Positions 1 through 10,604 of a stretch of 64,000 nt of DNA are shown here, piece by piece. A program made the position numbers and the translations under genes. The stretch is from Mycobacterium lepraemurium. Its GTDB lineage: Bacteria > Actinomycetota > Actinomycetes > Mycobacteriales > Mycobacteriaceae. Within the stretch, counting starts at the first letter, position 1. The number at the start of each line of letters is the position of its first letter. The notes beneath the pieces were generated by a model that was given only the letters and a program-made list of their open reading frames with translations, did no database searches and had not been told where the DNA came from. The stretch lies in the NCBI GenBank assembly GCA_002291465.1, contig CP021238.1, positions 3,410,001 through 3,474,000 on the forward strand, read 5' to 3'.

Positions 1-1202
1 GACCAGGTGGGCCGCGACAGGCTGTGCCCGTCGGCGGACTGCACCGCTTCGGCGCCCAGATCACCGATCCACAACGAGGCCGCCATGTCCGGGGCGCCGC
101 GGTGCAGCGTCACCACCGACGCCACCTGGCGGCCGTTGCGCGACAGCGCGGCGCCGGTCTGATCGCCCATCCGCCCGAACGCCCCGGGCACCACGACGGT
201 GTGCTGCCCGTCCAGCGACACCAGTGACCCGTTCACCAGGGCATGCAGCCCGGCACCCGCTCCGTCGGCGACGCCGGGGTCGGTGGCGGCGACGTCGGAG
301 GTGGTCCAGCCATCGCGGAACCGGTCGTCCAGCGGCGCGCCGTCGGCGTTGATCACGTACGGGCCCCGGATGTCGGCCCGGGCCAGGGTCCAAATGATCT
401 GTGCTGCAACCAATTGCCTGCTGTGCGGATCGGTGGTGGACAGCTTCTCCAGGTCGATGCGCGCGCCGCCGTAGCCCCGTCCGATCCCGCTCTTGCCGCC
501 GTCGGCCCGGGTCACCGGCCCGCGCAGCCGCAGCGGCGGGGCCAGCAGATTGCGCACGGTGTGCGCCATCTCGGGCCGCGGCCCGGCGATCAGCTTGGAG
601 ACCAGCTCGGTGGCCAGCTGATCGTGGTCGGGCACCGCGACGTAGCGCGGATCGGGCACCACGGTCTTGCCGGTCGGGTCGGCGAAATACAGCGTGTTGC
701 GCTTGTAGGTGGCCTGGAACTGCTGCCAGTCCAGGAACACCCCGTTGGGCAGGCGGTCGATCCGCCAGCCGCCGGAGGTCTTGACCAACTCGATCGGCCC
801 CGGGTCGGGCAGCACCCCCTCGGCGGTCTCGAACACCCCCATGTCCGACAGCGAACCCAGGATGTCGGCCCGCATCGTCGCCGAAACACGTTCGGCTGCA
901 CGGGTTTCCACAAACACGACGTGGTCGATCAGCAGCGCGCTGCCGGCGTCGTCCCAGGCGTTGGACGCCGACTGGGTGAGGAACTGGCGCGCCGCCAGAT
1001 GCCGGTTCGCGGGATCGGCTGTGGCTTTGAGGAATTCGCGCAGCAACACGTCGGGGTCCATGCCCGGGGTGGGCTTGGGCAGGTTCGACGGCGCCGGCCG
1101 CTCGACGGTGCCGATGGCCTGCGGCGCCGACGAACTGGGCACCCCGGCGCAGCCGGCGAGCAGCACGGCCAGCATCAGCAGGCCCAGGAGCTTACGCCCC
1201 AT
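1..1202 (-). CDS. lpqB: Lipoprotein LpqB, partial (C-terminus beyond window edge)
   Basis: This is the third gene of the mtrA-mtrB-lpqB operon. The family is an extracytoplasmic lipoprotein that modulates the MtrB sensor kinase. The reverse-strand frame is open from ATG 1202 to base 1, about 400 codons of a protein near 580. The N-terminus has a short charged segment, a hydrophobic core and a lipobox ending LLAGC, so it should be lipidated. It continues through the GerMN-like region ([15 protein letters not shown]) towards the beta-propeller part. The ATG shares its A with the mtrB stop (TGATG), indicating translational coupling. No frameshift is seen. Confidence 0.93.
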   Translation of the reverse strand, partial: MGRKLLGLLMLAVLLAGCAGVPSSSAPQAIGTVERPAPSNLPKPTPGMDPDVLLREFLKATADPANRHLAARQFLTQSASNAWDDAGSALLIDHVVFVETRAAERVSATMRADILGSLSDMGVFETAEGVLPDPGPIELVKTSGGWRIDRLPNGVFLDWQQFQATYKRNTLYFADPTGKTVVPDPRYVAVPDHDQLATELVSKLIAGPRPEMAHTVRNLLAPPLRLRGPVTRADGGKSGIGRGYGGARIDLEKLSTTDPHSRQLVAAQIIWTLARADIRGPYVINADGAPLDDRFRDGWTTSDVAATDPGVADGAGAGLHALVNGSLVSLDGQHTVVVPGAFGRMGDQTGAALSRNGRQVASVVTLHRGAPDMAASLWIGDLGAEAVQSADGHSLSRPTW

Positions 1203-2902
1203 CACAGAGGCCTTTCGGCGTGCTCGCGTTGGCGCGCACGGTCTTTCGCGTGTTGCGGGCCGGTCGACGGGGACTGCCCACCGGACGGGGATGGCTGCGG
1301 GATCGGCTTCATCGGCAGCGGGCTGGTGGTCACCTTGTGGCCGCGCACCAGCGGCAGGGTGAGCCGGAAGCACGAGCCAACGCCCGGTTCGCCCCACGCC
1401 TCCAGCCGGCCCTGGTGCAGCCGGGCGTCCTCGATGCTGATCGCCAGGCCGAGGCCGGTGCCGCCGGAGCGGCGCACCCGCGAGGGGTCCGCCCGCCAGA
1501 ACCGGCTGAACACCAGCTTCTCCTCGCCGGACCGCAACCCCACCCCGTAGTCGCGGACGGTGACCGCGACGGTGTCCTCGTCGGCGGCCATCCGGATCGT
1601 GACCGGCTTGTGCTCGGCGTGGTCGATGGCGTTGGCGATCAGGTTGCGCAGGATCCGCTCCACCCGGCGGGTGTCGACCTCGGCGATGACCTCCTCGGCC
1701 GGCAGCTCCACCTGCAGTTCGATGTCGGCGTCCTCGGCCAGATGCCCCACGTTGCTCAGCGCGCTCTGCACCGTGCTGCGCAGGTCGACGGCCTCGACGG
1801 ACAGCTCGGCGACCCCGGCGTCGTGCCGGGAGATCTCCAGCAGGTCGTTGAGCAGCAACTCGAACCGGTCCAGCTCGTTGACCATCAGCTCGGTGGAGCG
1901 CGCCAGCGTCGGATCGAGGTCGGCGCTATGGTCGTAGATCAGGTCGGCGGCCATGCGCACCGTGGTCAGCGGGGTGCGCAGCTCGTGGCTCACGTCGGAA
2001 GTGAAGCGGCGCTGCAGGTTTCCGAACTCCTCCAGTTGGGTGATCTGCCGCGACAGGCTCTCGGCCATGTCGTTGAAAGACATGGCCAGCCGGGCCATGT
2101 CGTCCTCGCCGCGCACCGGCATCCGCTCGGACAGATGCCCCTCGGCGAACCGTTCGGCGATGCGCGACGCCGAACGCACCGGCACCACCACCTGCCGCGA
2201 CACCAGCAGCGCGATCCCGGCCAGCAGCACCAGCAGCACGGCGCCGCCGGTGATCATGGTGCCGCGCACCAGCTGGATGGTGGCCTGTTCGTTCTTCAGC
2301 GGGAAGATCAGGTACAGCTCCAGGTTGGCCACCTGGGAGGAGGCCGGGCTGCCGACGATCAGCGCCGGCCCGGAGAACCCGTCGGTGTGCACGGTGGCGT
2401 ACTGGTAGGACGCCTGCCCGGCCTTGACGAAGCCCCGCAGCGAAGCGGGCACCTGATCGACGGGGCCGGCCGTGGTGGCCGCGCGTGGGCCGTCACCGGG
2501 CACCATCAGCACGGCGTCGAAGGTGCCGGCCGTCCCCACCCCCGAGGCCGAATCGGTCTTAGATGTCAGCGTGTTGCGGGCCAGCTGCAGGCTGCTGTCC
2601 AGCGAGCGCGCCTCTTCGCCGTTGACGATCCCGCCGACCGTGGTGCGGGCCCGCTCGATCTGCTCGATGGCGGCCTTCACCTTGACGTCGAGCACGCGAT
2701 TGGTGACCTGCGACGTCAGCACGAAACCGAGCGCCAGGATGACCGCCAGCGACAGCCCCAGGGTCAGCGCCACCACCCGCAGCTGCAGCGAGCGCCGCCA
2801 GGCCGTACCCACCACCCGGCTCACCGCGCCCATGCCGCGAGTCATCGGACCGGAGCGCCCCCAGCGGCTCCGCGTACGTCGCCGGGAGCCCCACATCATC
2901 AA
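1202..2902 (-). CDS. mtrB: Sensor histidine kinase MtrB
   Basis: This is the membrane sensor kinase that phosphorylates MtrA and links cell-wall and division status to transcription. At 566 residues it has the family length. It has a transmembrane segment at about 43-63, an extracytoplasmic sensor region, a second transmembrane segment at about 216-236, and a HAMP linker. The HisKA motif VSHELRTP has its phosphoacceptor His near 306. The HATPase domain shows NAIDHA, DYGVGL and GTGLGLAI. The frame is intact. It starts 55 bases after mtrA ends and overlaps lpqB by one base. An in-frame ATG a little downstream could serve instead. Confidence 0.97.
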   Translation of the reverse strand: MMMWGSRRRTRSRWGRSGPMTRGMGAVSRVVGTAWRRSLQLRVVALTLGLSLAVILALGFVLTSQVTNRVLDVKVKAAIEQIERARTTVGGIVNGEEARSLDSSLQLARNTLTSKTDSASGVGTAGTFDAVLMVPGDGPRAATTAGPVDQVPASLRGFVKAGQASYQYATVHTDGFSGPALIVGSPASSQVANLELYLIFPLKNEQATIQLVRGTMITGGAVLLVLLAGIALLVSRQVVVPVRSASRIAERFAEGHLSERMPVRGEDDMARLAMSFNDMAESLSRQITQLEEFGNLQRRFTSDVSHELRTPLTTVRMAADLIYDHSADLDPTLARSTELMVNELDRFELLLNDLLEISRHDAGVAELSVEAVDLRSTVQSALSNVGHLAEDADIELQVELPAEEVIAEVDTRRVERILRNLIANAIDHAEHKPVTIRMAADEDTVAVTVRDYGVGLRSGEEKLVFSRFWRADPSRVRRSGGTGLGLAISIEDARLHQGRLEAWGEPGVGSCFRLTLPLVRGHKVTTSPLPMKPIPQPSPSGGQSPSTGPQHAKDRARQREHAERPL

Positions 2903-2957
2903 TGACGCCGCTCCTCAGCATCACTCCGTTCTGCATCGTCGCCAGCGCAGCCGGCGA

Positions 2958-3644
2958 TCACGGAGGTCCGGCCTTGTAACCCACTCCTCGAACGGTCAAC
3001 ACCACGGTCGGGTTCTCAGGGTCTTTCTCGACCTTGGCCCGCAGACGCTGGACGTGCACGTTCACCAGGCGGGTGTCCGCCGGGTGCCGATAGCCCCACA
3101 CCTGTTCGAGCAGCACATCACGAGTAAACACCTGCCGCGGTTTGCGCGCCAACGCCACCAGCAGGTCGAATTCCAGCGGGGTCAACGAGATCTGTTCGCC
3201 GTTGCGGGTGACCTTGTGCGCCGGCACGTCAATCTCCACGTCGGCGATGGACAGCATCTCGGCGGGCTCGTCGTCGTTGCGGCGCAGCCGCGCCCGCACC
3301 CGGGCCACCAGCTCCTTGGGCTTGAACGGCTTCATGATGTAGTCGTCGGCGCCCGACTCGAGGCCCAGAACCACGTCGACGGTGTCGGTCTTGGCGGTCA
3401 GCATCACGATCGGCACGCCGGAGTCGGCGCGCAGCACCCGGCACACGTCGATGCCGTTCATGCCCGGCAGCATCAGGTCCAGCAGGACCAGGTCGGGGCG
3501 CAGCTCGCGCACCGCGGTCAGAGCCTGGGTGCCGTCACCGATGACCGCAGTGTCGAAACCCTCCCCACGCAGCACGATGGTGAGCATCTCGGCGAGCGAA
3601 GCGTCGTCATCGACGACGAGAATCCTTTGCCTCATGGCGTCCAT
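2958..3644 (-). CDS. mtrA: Response regulator MtrA
   Basis: This OmpR/PhoB-type regulator is essential in M. tuberculosis and controls dnaA, ripA and other wall and replication genes. The 228-residue product has a receiver domain with acidic pocket VDDD, phosphoacceptor Asp56 in LLDLMLP, and the conserved Lys in MKPF. A winged-helix DNA-binding domain follows, with VWGYRHPADTRLVNVHV as its recognition part. The frame is open further upstream, but ATG 3644 gives the conserved start MDAMRQRILVVDDD and the usual length. Confidence 0.97.
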   Translation of the reverse strand: MDAMRQRILVVDDDASLAEMLTIVLRGEGFDTAVIGDGTQALTAVRELRPDLVLLDLMLPGMNGIDVCRVLRADSGVPIVMLTAKTDTVDVVLGLESGADDYIMKPFKPKELVARVRARLRRNDDEPAEMLSIADVEIDVPAHKVTRNGEQISLTPLEFDLLVALARKPRQVFTRDVLLEQVWGYRHPADTRLVNVHVQRLRAKVEKDPENPTVVLTVRGVGYKAGPP

Positions 3645-3724
3645 GGTGTCACCAGATCGGACCAAAATTGGGGCGCCACACGGGCGTTTCTTCTCGGACA
3701 CGGCCGAATCGTGACAAATCTGTG

Positions 3725-4357
3725 CTATTCGGCCGCCAAATCGGCGGCCAGCCGGGCCGGGTCGACGTCCGCATCGACGACCCGCCAGGCACCGCCCCAG
3801 CCCGCGGCGGCCAGCTGCGCGTACACCGCACCGGTGCGTTGCTGCAGCCCGTCGTCGCGTTCGTAGCTGTCCCGCGCGCGGCCCGGATCGGACTCGGCCC
3901 GGCTGCGGGCGCGCTCGGTGGCCAGCTCGGCCGAGACCGCCAGCAGCACCTGCCGGTCGGGTGCGGGCAGTTTCAGCCGCCCGTACTCCAGGGTGTGCAC
4001 CCAGGCGACCGCGGGCCCGTCGGCGTCCTGGTGCAGGCGCGCGGCGGTATAGGCCGCGTTGGAGGCGACGTAGCGGTCCATGATCACCACGTCGTGGTCG
4101 CGGCGCAGGCCCTCGATGTCGCCGACGGCCGCGGCCCGGTCCAGCGCGAAGAGCATCGCCATCGCGTACACCGACGACGCCAGGTCGCCGTGCTCGCCAT
4201 GCAGCGCCTCGGCCGCGATGTCGGCGGTCACCGAGCGCCCGTACCGCGGGAAGGCCAGCGCGGCCACCGACTCTCCCGCCGCCTCGAAGGCCTCGCGCAG
4301 ACCTTCGGCCAGTGTCCGCTTGCCGGCGCCGTCGACACCCTCGATCGCGATCAGCAC
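3725..4357 (-). CDS. tmk: Thymidylate kinase
   Basis: It phosphorylates dTMP to dTDP in DNA precursor synthesis. The 210-residue product carries the P-loop GVDGAGKRT at 7-15, the DRY motif near 94-96 that positions dTMP, and a lid region rich in Arg (ERARSRAESD). The gene lies between sahH and mtrA on the same strand, as in other mycobacteria. The length is slightly below the 214 residues usual in M. tuberculosis and no lesion is seen. Confidence 0.95.
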   Translation of the reverse strand: MLIAIEGVDGAGKRTLAEGLREAFEAAGESVAALAFPRYGRSVTADIAAEALHGEHGDLASSVYAMAMLFALDRAAAVGDIEGLRRDHDVVIMDRYVASNAAYTAARLHQDADGPAVAWVHTLEYGRLKLPAPDRQVLLAVSAELATERARSRAESDPGRARDSYERDDGLQQRTGAVYAQLAAAGWGGAWRVVDADVDPARLAADLAAE

Positions 4358-4379
4358 GGCGCGAGCCTATCGGGCCGCC

Positions 4380-4403
4380 GAGCGTGAAGTTATCTTCACG
4401 CTC
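4380..4403 (-). terminator. Perfect hairpin between sahH and tmk
   Basis: GAGCGTGAAG, loop TTAT, CTTCACGCTC: a 10-base-pair perfect stem with a four-base loop, lying 25 bases past the sahH stop. No U-tract follows on the minus strand. Mycobacterial terminators often lack one, so a termination or mRNA-processing role for the sahH transcript is plausible but unproven. Confidence 0.5.
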
Positions 4404-4428
4404 GGGCCGCCGGCGCTCAGCAGAGCGC

Positions 4429-5901
<1,473 letters not shown>

Positions 5902-6009
5902 GGGTTCTCTTCCTGTTCCTGCCGTCCGGGGATCACTGGGTAATTAGCTTAGGTATGTTCTTGCGCCACTGTAGTCGCGGGTCGGCGCCCCGCCGCGGCC
6001 AGGGAACGC

Positions 6010-6642
6010 TCACCCAACGTTGACGACGCCGTGCCGCTCGGCGAATGGCGTCATCAACCGGGCCAGATCAGCGGCCACGTCGTGGTCGGCCTCCGGCGGC
6101 ATCGACACGTAGCTCAGCGCCAGCCGCACGATGGCGCGGGCCAGCACCCCGGCGTCCTCGTCGGTGGTGGATACCCAGGTGTGTGTCAGCGCCGAGGCCA
6201 GCCGGGCCGACGCCCGAGTGATGATGACCGCGCTGTCGGTGGTGATCAGCTGCAACAGGTCGGGCTTGGCGACGCCAGTGCGCAGCGAGGTCACCAGCGG
6301 GTCGGCCGCCGCGTCGGCGAAGAACCTGCGGAAGGCGTCCAGGAACGACTCGTAGATGTTGCCGACGTGGGCGTCCAGGGCCTCGTGGATGGTGTCGACC
6401 AGGCGGTCGGCCAGGCGCAGCGCGTACCCCTGCGCCAGGCCCTGCCGGGAGCCGAACTCGTTGTAGATGGTCTGGCGGCTGATGCCGGCGGCCCGGGCCA
6501 CGTCGGACAGCGTGATGGCCGACCAGTCCCGGGTCACCAGCAGATCCCGCATCGCATCCAGCACCGAGTCACGTAGCAGGGCGCGCGACGCCTCGGCGTA
6601 CGGCATCCGCTTCACAGCCGCGACAATATCGGGTTTGGGCAT
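6010..6642 (-). CDS. TetR-family regulator of the alkB operon
   Basis: This 210-residue TetR protein has an N-terminal helix-turn-helix at about 35-60 (ITLSDVARAAGISRQTIYNEFG) and an all-helical ligand domain. It is the orthologue of Rv3249c by position and by the operon order alkB-rubA-rubB-tetR, with 15 bases to rubB. Regulators at this site in related actinomycetes repress alkane hydroxylase genes, so it probably autoregulates the operon through an operator upstream of alkB. That role is inferred. Confidence 0.88.
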   Translation of the reverse strand: MPKPDIVAAVKRMPYAEASRALLRDSVLDAMRDLLVTRDWSAITLSDVARAAGISRQTIYNEFGSRQGLAQGYALRLADRLVDTIHEALDAHVGNIYESFLDAFRRFFADAAADPLVTSLRTGVAKPDLLQLITTDSAVIITRASARLASALTHTWVSTTDEDAGVLARAIVRLALSYVSMPPEADHDVAADLARLMTPFAERHGVVNVG

Positions 6643-6657
6643 CGGGTTTCAGCCCGA

Positions 6658-6840
6658 TCAGGGCCACGCCACTTTCACCATCTCGAAGTCGCTTTTCGCC
6701 GCGCCACAGTCCGGGCAGCTCCAGTCCTCCGGGATGTCGTCCCAGCGGGTGCCCGGGGCGATGCCGTCCTCCGGCCAGCCCTTGGCCTCGTCGTACTCGA
6801 ATCCGCACTGCACGCAGACGATCAGCTTGTAGTCGTTCAT
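6658..6840 (-). CDS. rubB: Rubredoxin RubB
   Basis: This is a 60-residue electron-transfer protein with one iron bound by four Cys in two pairs: CVQCGFEYD near the N-terminus and CPDCGA near the C-terminus. It passes electrons from a reductase to the membrane hydroxylase AlkB. It starts four bases after rubA stops, so the two rubredoxins are co-translated. It has the classical spacing and acidic composition. Confidence 0.95.
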   Translation of the reverse strand: MNDYKLIVCVQCGFEYDEAKGWPEDGIAPGTRWDDIPEDWSCPDCGAAKSDFEMVKVAWP

Positions 6841-6844
6841 CGGT

Positions 6845-7018
6845 TCACTCCTGTCTAATCAGGTTTTCGAAATCGACCTTCTCGCGCACCGCACAATCGG
6901 GGCAGCACCAGTCATCGGGGATGTCGGCAAACGGTGTCCCGGCCGGAAAGCCTTCCCGCGGAGCACCTTTGGCCTCGTCGTAGATGTAGTCGCAGCCGGG
7001 GCAGCGGTAGCGGGTCAT
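6845..7018 (-). CDS. rubA: Rubredoxin RubA
   Basis: This 57-residue rubredoxin has iron-binding pairs CPGCDYIYD and CPDCAV. The start is ATG 7018, whose ATGA overlaps the alkB stop, so translation is coupled. The frame is open upstream, but that stretch is alkB read out of frame. The sequence differs from RubB after the second Cys pair ([10 protein letters not shown]); AlkB systems often carry two distinct rubredoxins, only one of which may support hydroxylation. Confidence 0.95.
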   Translation of the reverse strand: MTRYRCPGCDYIYDEAKGAPREGFPAGTPFADIPDDWCCPDCAVREKVDFENLIRQE

Positions 7019-8262
7019 GCCGTCACCGCCGGGTAGCGTGCCAGCAGCTTGGCGCGCCGCCGCGGCGATACGTTGACCCGGGTGATGTCGCCGCCGTAGT
7101 GGGCCAGCACCCGATGGTCCATCACCTTGCGCCACAGCGGCGGGAAGTAGGTGAGCGTGATCATCGACGCGTACCCGCTGGGCAGGTTGGGCGAGCCGTC
7201 CAGGCTGCGCAGCGTCTGGTAGCGCCGGTTCGGGTTGGCGTGGTGATCGCTGTGCCGCTGCAGGTGGTAGAGGAACAGGTTGGTGACGACGTGGTCGGAG
7301 TTCCAGCTGTGCTCGGGGGTGCACCGCTCGTAGCGCGCTTTCCCCGAAGGCGAGTCGATCTTGCGGCGCAGCAGCCCGTAGTGCTCCAGGTAGTTAACCG
7401 CCTCCAGCAGGCTGAAGCCGAACACCGCCTGGATGATCACGAATGGGATGAGCCCCGGGCCGAAGACCGCGATCAGCACGCCCCACAACACGATTGACAT
7501 CGCCCAGGCGTTGAGCACGTCGTTGGACGGGTAGGTGAGCAGGTTCCACGGGTTCTTGCCGAGCCGGCGCAGCCGTTGGGCTTCCAGCTGCAGCGCGGAA
7601 CGCAGGCTGCCGAACACACTGCGCGGCAAGAACTCCCAGAAGGTCTCCCCGAACCGGGCCGACGCCGGGTCCTCCGGGGTGGCCACCCGCACGTGGTGGC
7701 CACGGTTGTGCTCGATGTAGAAGTGGCCGTAGCAGGTCTGGGCCAGGGTGATCTTGGACAGCCAGCGCTCCAGCGAGTCCTTCTTGTGGCCCATCTCGTG
7801 CGCGGTGTTGATGCCGACGCCGCCGAGCACGCCGGCCGACAGCGCCAGCCCCAGCTTGCCCGCCCAGCCGAGGCCGCCGTGGAAGCCCAGCCAGCTCAGG
7901 TCGGTGGCGGTGAACAGGTAGGCGCCCAGGATCACGCTCAGGTACTGGAACGGGATGTAGACGTAGGTGCAGTAGCGGTAGTACTTGTCGTTCTCCAGCC
8001 GCTCCATCACCTCGTCGGGCGGGTTCTGGCCGTCGGGGCCGAAGCGCAGGTCGAGGATCGGCAACAGGATGTAGAGCAGGATCGGCCCGATCCACAGCGG
8101 CACCTGGGCGGCGGCGTGCCAGCCCAGCCGGTTCAGGGCCCAGACCAGCGGCAGCATCACGAACAGCGCCGTCGGCGCGATCAGCCCCATCAGCCACAGC
8201 CGGCGCTTCTTGTCCCGCCAGGCGGCCGGTTCCGAGGGTTGTTGCAGGTCAACGGTGGTCAT
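7015..8262 (-). CDS. alkB: Transmembrane alkane 1-monooxygenase AlkB
   Basis: This non-haem di-iron membrane hydroxylase oxidises the terminal carbon of medium and long alkanes. It has 415 residues from ATG 8262, preceded by a strong Shine-Dalgarno AGGAGG eight bases upstream; the frame is open to 8358 but that extension is not conserved. The three His boxes HEMGHK, EHNRGHH and LQRHSDHH are present, as is NYLEHYG, along with about six hydrophobic helices. It heads the operon alkB-rubA-rubB-tetR. Confidence 0.95.
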   Translation of the reverse strand: MTTVDLQQPSEPAAWRDKKRRLWLMGLIAPTALFVMLPLVWALNRLGWHAAAQVPLWIGPILLYILLPILDLRFGPDGQNPPDEVMERLENDKYYRYCTYVYIPFQYLSVILGAYLFTATDLSWLGFHGGLGWAGKLGLALSAGVLGGVGINTAHEMGHKKDSLERWLSKITLAQTCYGHFYIEHNRGHHVRVATPEDPASARFGETFWEFLPRSVFGSLRSALQLEAQRLRRLGKNPWNLLTYPSNDVLNAWAMSIVLWGVLIAVFGPGLIPFVIIQAVFGFSLLEAVNYLEHYGLLRRKIDSPSGKARYERCTPEHSWNSDHVVTNLFLYHLQRHSDHHANPNRRYQTLRSLDGSPNLPSGYASMITLTYFPPLWRKVMDHRVLAHYGGDITRVNVSPRRRAKLLARYPAVTA

Positions 8263-8324
8263 TTGGCAAACCTCCTTGTGAGTCACACCACGTGGAGGTC
8301 GACAATACCGGCGTCTACGTCTCC

Positions 8325-8334
8325 TGTCTAGACA
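8325..8334. promoter_or_regulatory. Candidate TetR operator upstream of alkB
   Basis: TGTCTAGACA is a perfect 10-base palindrome lying about 63 bases before the alkB start, in a short A+T-richer stretch. TetR repressors bind such inverted repeats, and the operon encodes its own TetR. Binding is inferred from position only. Confidence 0.4.
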
Positions 8335-8374
8335 AAATACGCCTGTTTGTAAATTCATGTGGCTTTAAGTGGCT

Positions 8375-9892
8375 TTACGGCACCGGGCTGCTGGGGTCGG
8401 CCGCCAGCGCGTCGCTGCGGTCGGGTTCGCCGGCGTCGCGGCGGCCCTGCACCGAGTGCCAGTAGCCGTAGCCGGCGTAGATCGCCGTGCCCACCACCAG
8501 CCAGATGCCGAACCGGACCCAGGTGAGCGCGGTGAGGTTGAGCATCAGCCACACGCAGGCGCCGATCGAGGCGATCGGTAGCACCGGCACCCACGGCGCC
8601 TTGAAGACCCGCTCCAGGTCCGGCCGGCTGCGGCGCAGCACCATCACCCCGGCGGAGACCAGGACGAAGGCGAACAACGTTCCGACGTTGACCATCTCCT
8701 CGAGCTTGGTGATCGGGAACACCGAGGCCGTCACCGCCACCACCAGGGCGACCAGCACAGTGATGCTCACCGGCGTGCCCCGCGACCCGGTCTTGGCCAG
8801 CGCCCGCGGCAACAGCCCGTCGCGCGCCATCGCGAACAGCACCCGGCACTGGCCGAGCATCAGCACCATCACGACCGTGGTCAGCCCGGCCAGTGCGCCG
8901 ATGGAGATGATCTTGCTCGCCCAGTGGATGCCGTTGGCGGCGAAGGCGGTGGCCAGGTTGGCCTGCCCGCGGCCCGGCATCGTCTTGAGTTGTGTGTAGG
9001 ACACCATGCCGGACAACACAACGGCGACCGCCACGTAGAGCAGCGTGACGATGCCCAGCGACGCCAGGATGCCCCGGGGGACGTCGCGCTGCGGATGCTT
9101 GGTCTCCTCGGCCATGGTGGCCACGATGTCGAACCCGATGAACGCGAAGAACACGATGGACGCCCCGGCCAGCACGCCGTACCAGCCGTAGTGGCTGGTG
9201 TGCGCCCCGGTCAGCAGCGACACCACCGACTGGTCGATGCCCTTGGCCTGGCCGCCGGCCTCCGACTTGGGGATGAACGGCGAGTAGTTGGCGCGCTTGA
9301 TGTAGAAGACGCCGACCACCACGACGAACACCACCACCGACACCTTGATCCCGGTGATCACCGCGGAGAACCTCGACGACAGCTTGGTGCCCAGCGCGAT
9401 CAGGGTGGCCACCCCGCCGACGATCACCAGCGCACCCCAGTCGAGCTGGGCGGCCCCGAATTTGACTGTGCCGCCGGAGAATCCGAATACGGTACCCAGA
9501 TAGCTGGACCAGCCCTTGGCCACCACCGCGGCGCCGATGGCCAACTCCAGCAGCAGATTCCAGCCGATGATCCAGGCCAGGAACTCCCCGAAGGTGGCGT
9601 AGGAAAAGGTGTAGGCGCTGCCGGCCACAGGCAGGGTGGAGGCGAACTCGGCGTAGCACAGCGCCGCCAGCGCGCAGGTGCCCGCCGCGATCACGAACGA
9701 CACCCAGATGGCCGGGCCGGTGATGTCACCGGTCGTCGACGCGGTGACGGTGAAGATGCCGGCGCCGATCACCACCGCGACGCCGAACACGACCAGGTCC
9801 CACCAGGTCAGGTCCTTGCGCAGCCGGGTGTCCGGCTCGTCGGTGTCGGCGATCGACTGCTCCACCGACTTCGTCCGCCATCGACTGGCCAT
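8375..9892 (-). CDS. APC-superfamily cationic amino-acid permease
   Basis: This 505-residue polytopic membrane protein has about twelve to fourteen hydrophobic helices and belongs to the cationic amino acid transporter branch of the APC superfamily (orthologue of Rv3253c). The first helix carries the unwound substrate motif GAGIFTVTA, and GFDIVATMAEETKHPQRDVP is the conserved loop of this branch. The N- and C-termini are hydrophilic and cytoplasmic. It lies upstream of alkB on the same strand but has no obvious functional link to it. The substrate cannot be assigned from sequence. Confidence 0.9.
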   Translation of the reverse strand: MASRWRTKSVEQSIADTDEPDTRLRKDLTWWDLVVFGVAVVIGAGIFTVTASTTGDITGPAIWVSFVIAAGTCALAALCYAEFASTLPVAGSAYTFSYATFGEFLAWIIGWNLLLELAIGAAVVAKGWSSYLGTVFGFSGGTVKFGAAQLDWGALVIVGGVATLIALGTKLSSRFSAVITGIKVSVVVFVVVVGVFYIKRANYSPFIPKSEAGGQAKGIDQSVVSLLTGAHTSHYGWYGVLAGASIVFFAFIGFDIVATMAEETKHPQRDVPRGILASLGIVTLLYVAVAVVLSGMVSYTQLKTMPGRGQANLATAFAANGIHWASKIISIGALAGLTTVVMVLMLGQCRVLFAMARDGLLPRALAKTGSRGTPVSITVLVALVVAVTASVFPITKLEEMVNVGTLFAFVLVSAGVMVLRRSRPDLERVFKAPWVPVLPIASIGACVWLMLNLTALTWVRFGIWLVVGTAIYAGYGYWHSVQGRRDAGEPDRSDALAADPSSPVP

Positions 9893-9955
9893 TCAACCGC
9901 CCTTTCCCAACGCTGGGAGCCATTGGTCCGTCACAGTACTGGGTAGTCTCCGCAG

Positions 9956-10604
9956 ATGCCGGACGGCAAAGCAAACGCGCGGGAGCACGCGCTGGTCATC
10001 GGGGGCAGCATCGCCGGCCTGTGCGCGGCGCGCGTGCTGTCGGAGTCGTATTCGGCGGTGACGGTCTACGAGCGCGACGAGTTGCCGGCCGTGCCGGCCA
10101 GCCGGTGGTGCCACTACGACAAGCTGAATCGCGTCCCGGCCGGCATCGTCGCCCTCGGCGACGCGGTGGCCAGCTTCAACCCCACCTTCGGCCAGGGGAT
10201 GACGATGACCGCGCTGCAGGCCGGTCATCTGCGCCGCGCGCTGCGATGCCCCGACGACCGGCTGGCCGCGGCGCTGTACCGGGCCATCGCCAAGACCACC
10301 TTCCCGGTGTGGACGATGAACGCCATCGGCGACGTCACCTTCCACCACGCCACCACCAAACGACCCGCCCCGTGGTGGTGGCGACCGTCGGGCGCGCTGT
10401 TCGACCAGTTCCTGGGCGCCGCCGAGACCGAACCCGTTCTGGCGGAATGGTTTCTGCACCGGTTCTCGCTGCTGGACAGCCTCTACCTGATCCCGCCGCC
10501 CCCGCATCGTCGGGCGCGCCGTCGGGCACAACATGCGGCTGTGGCTGGGGCAGCGCCGCCGGGCGGGCCGGCCGGGGACCGCTACAGCCCGACCGTCGCC
10601 CTGA
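9956..10604 (+). pseudogene. FAD-dependent oxidoreductase (Rv3254-like), internally deleted and frameshifted
   Basis: The first 45 codons encode an FAD-binding Rossmann start (GGSIAGLCAARVL, VYERDEL). The sequence then jumps at about 10105 to the C-terminal FAD motif GDAVASFNPTFGQGM. Roughly 240 codons of a 460-residue monooxygenase-like protein are missing. A further one-base shift in a C run near 10500 separates the end; the correct frame (RIVGRAVGHNMRLWLGQ) runs to TGA 10604. The tail overlaps the 3' end of manA. It cannot make a working enzyme. Confidence 0.85.

Noticed and set aside
1220..2905. Open frame of 561 codons on the plus strand opposite mtrB
   Set aside because: It mirrors mtrB, is rich in Gln, His, Gly and Arg, and has no recognisable motif; high G+C content leaves antisense frames open.
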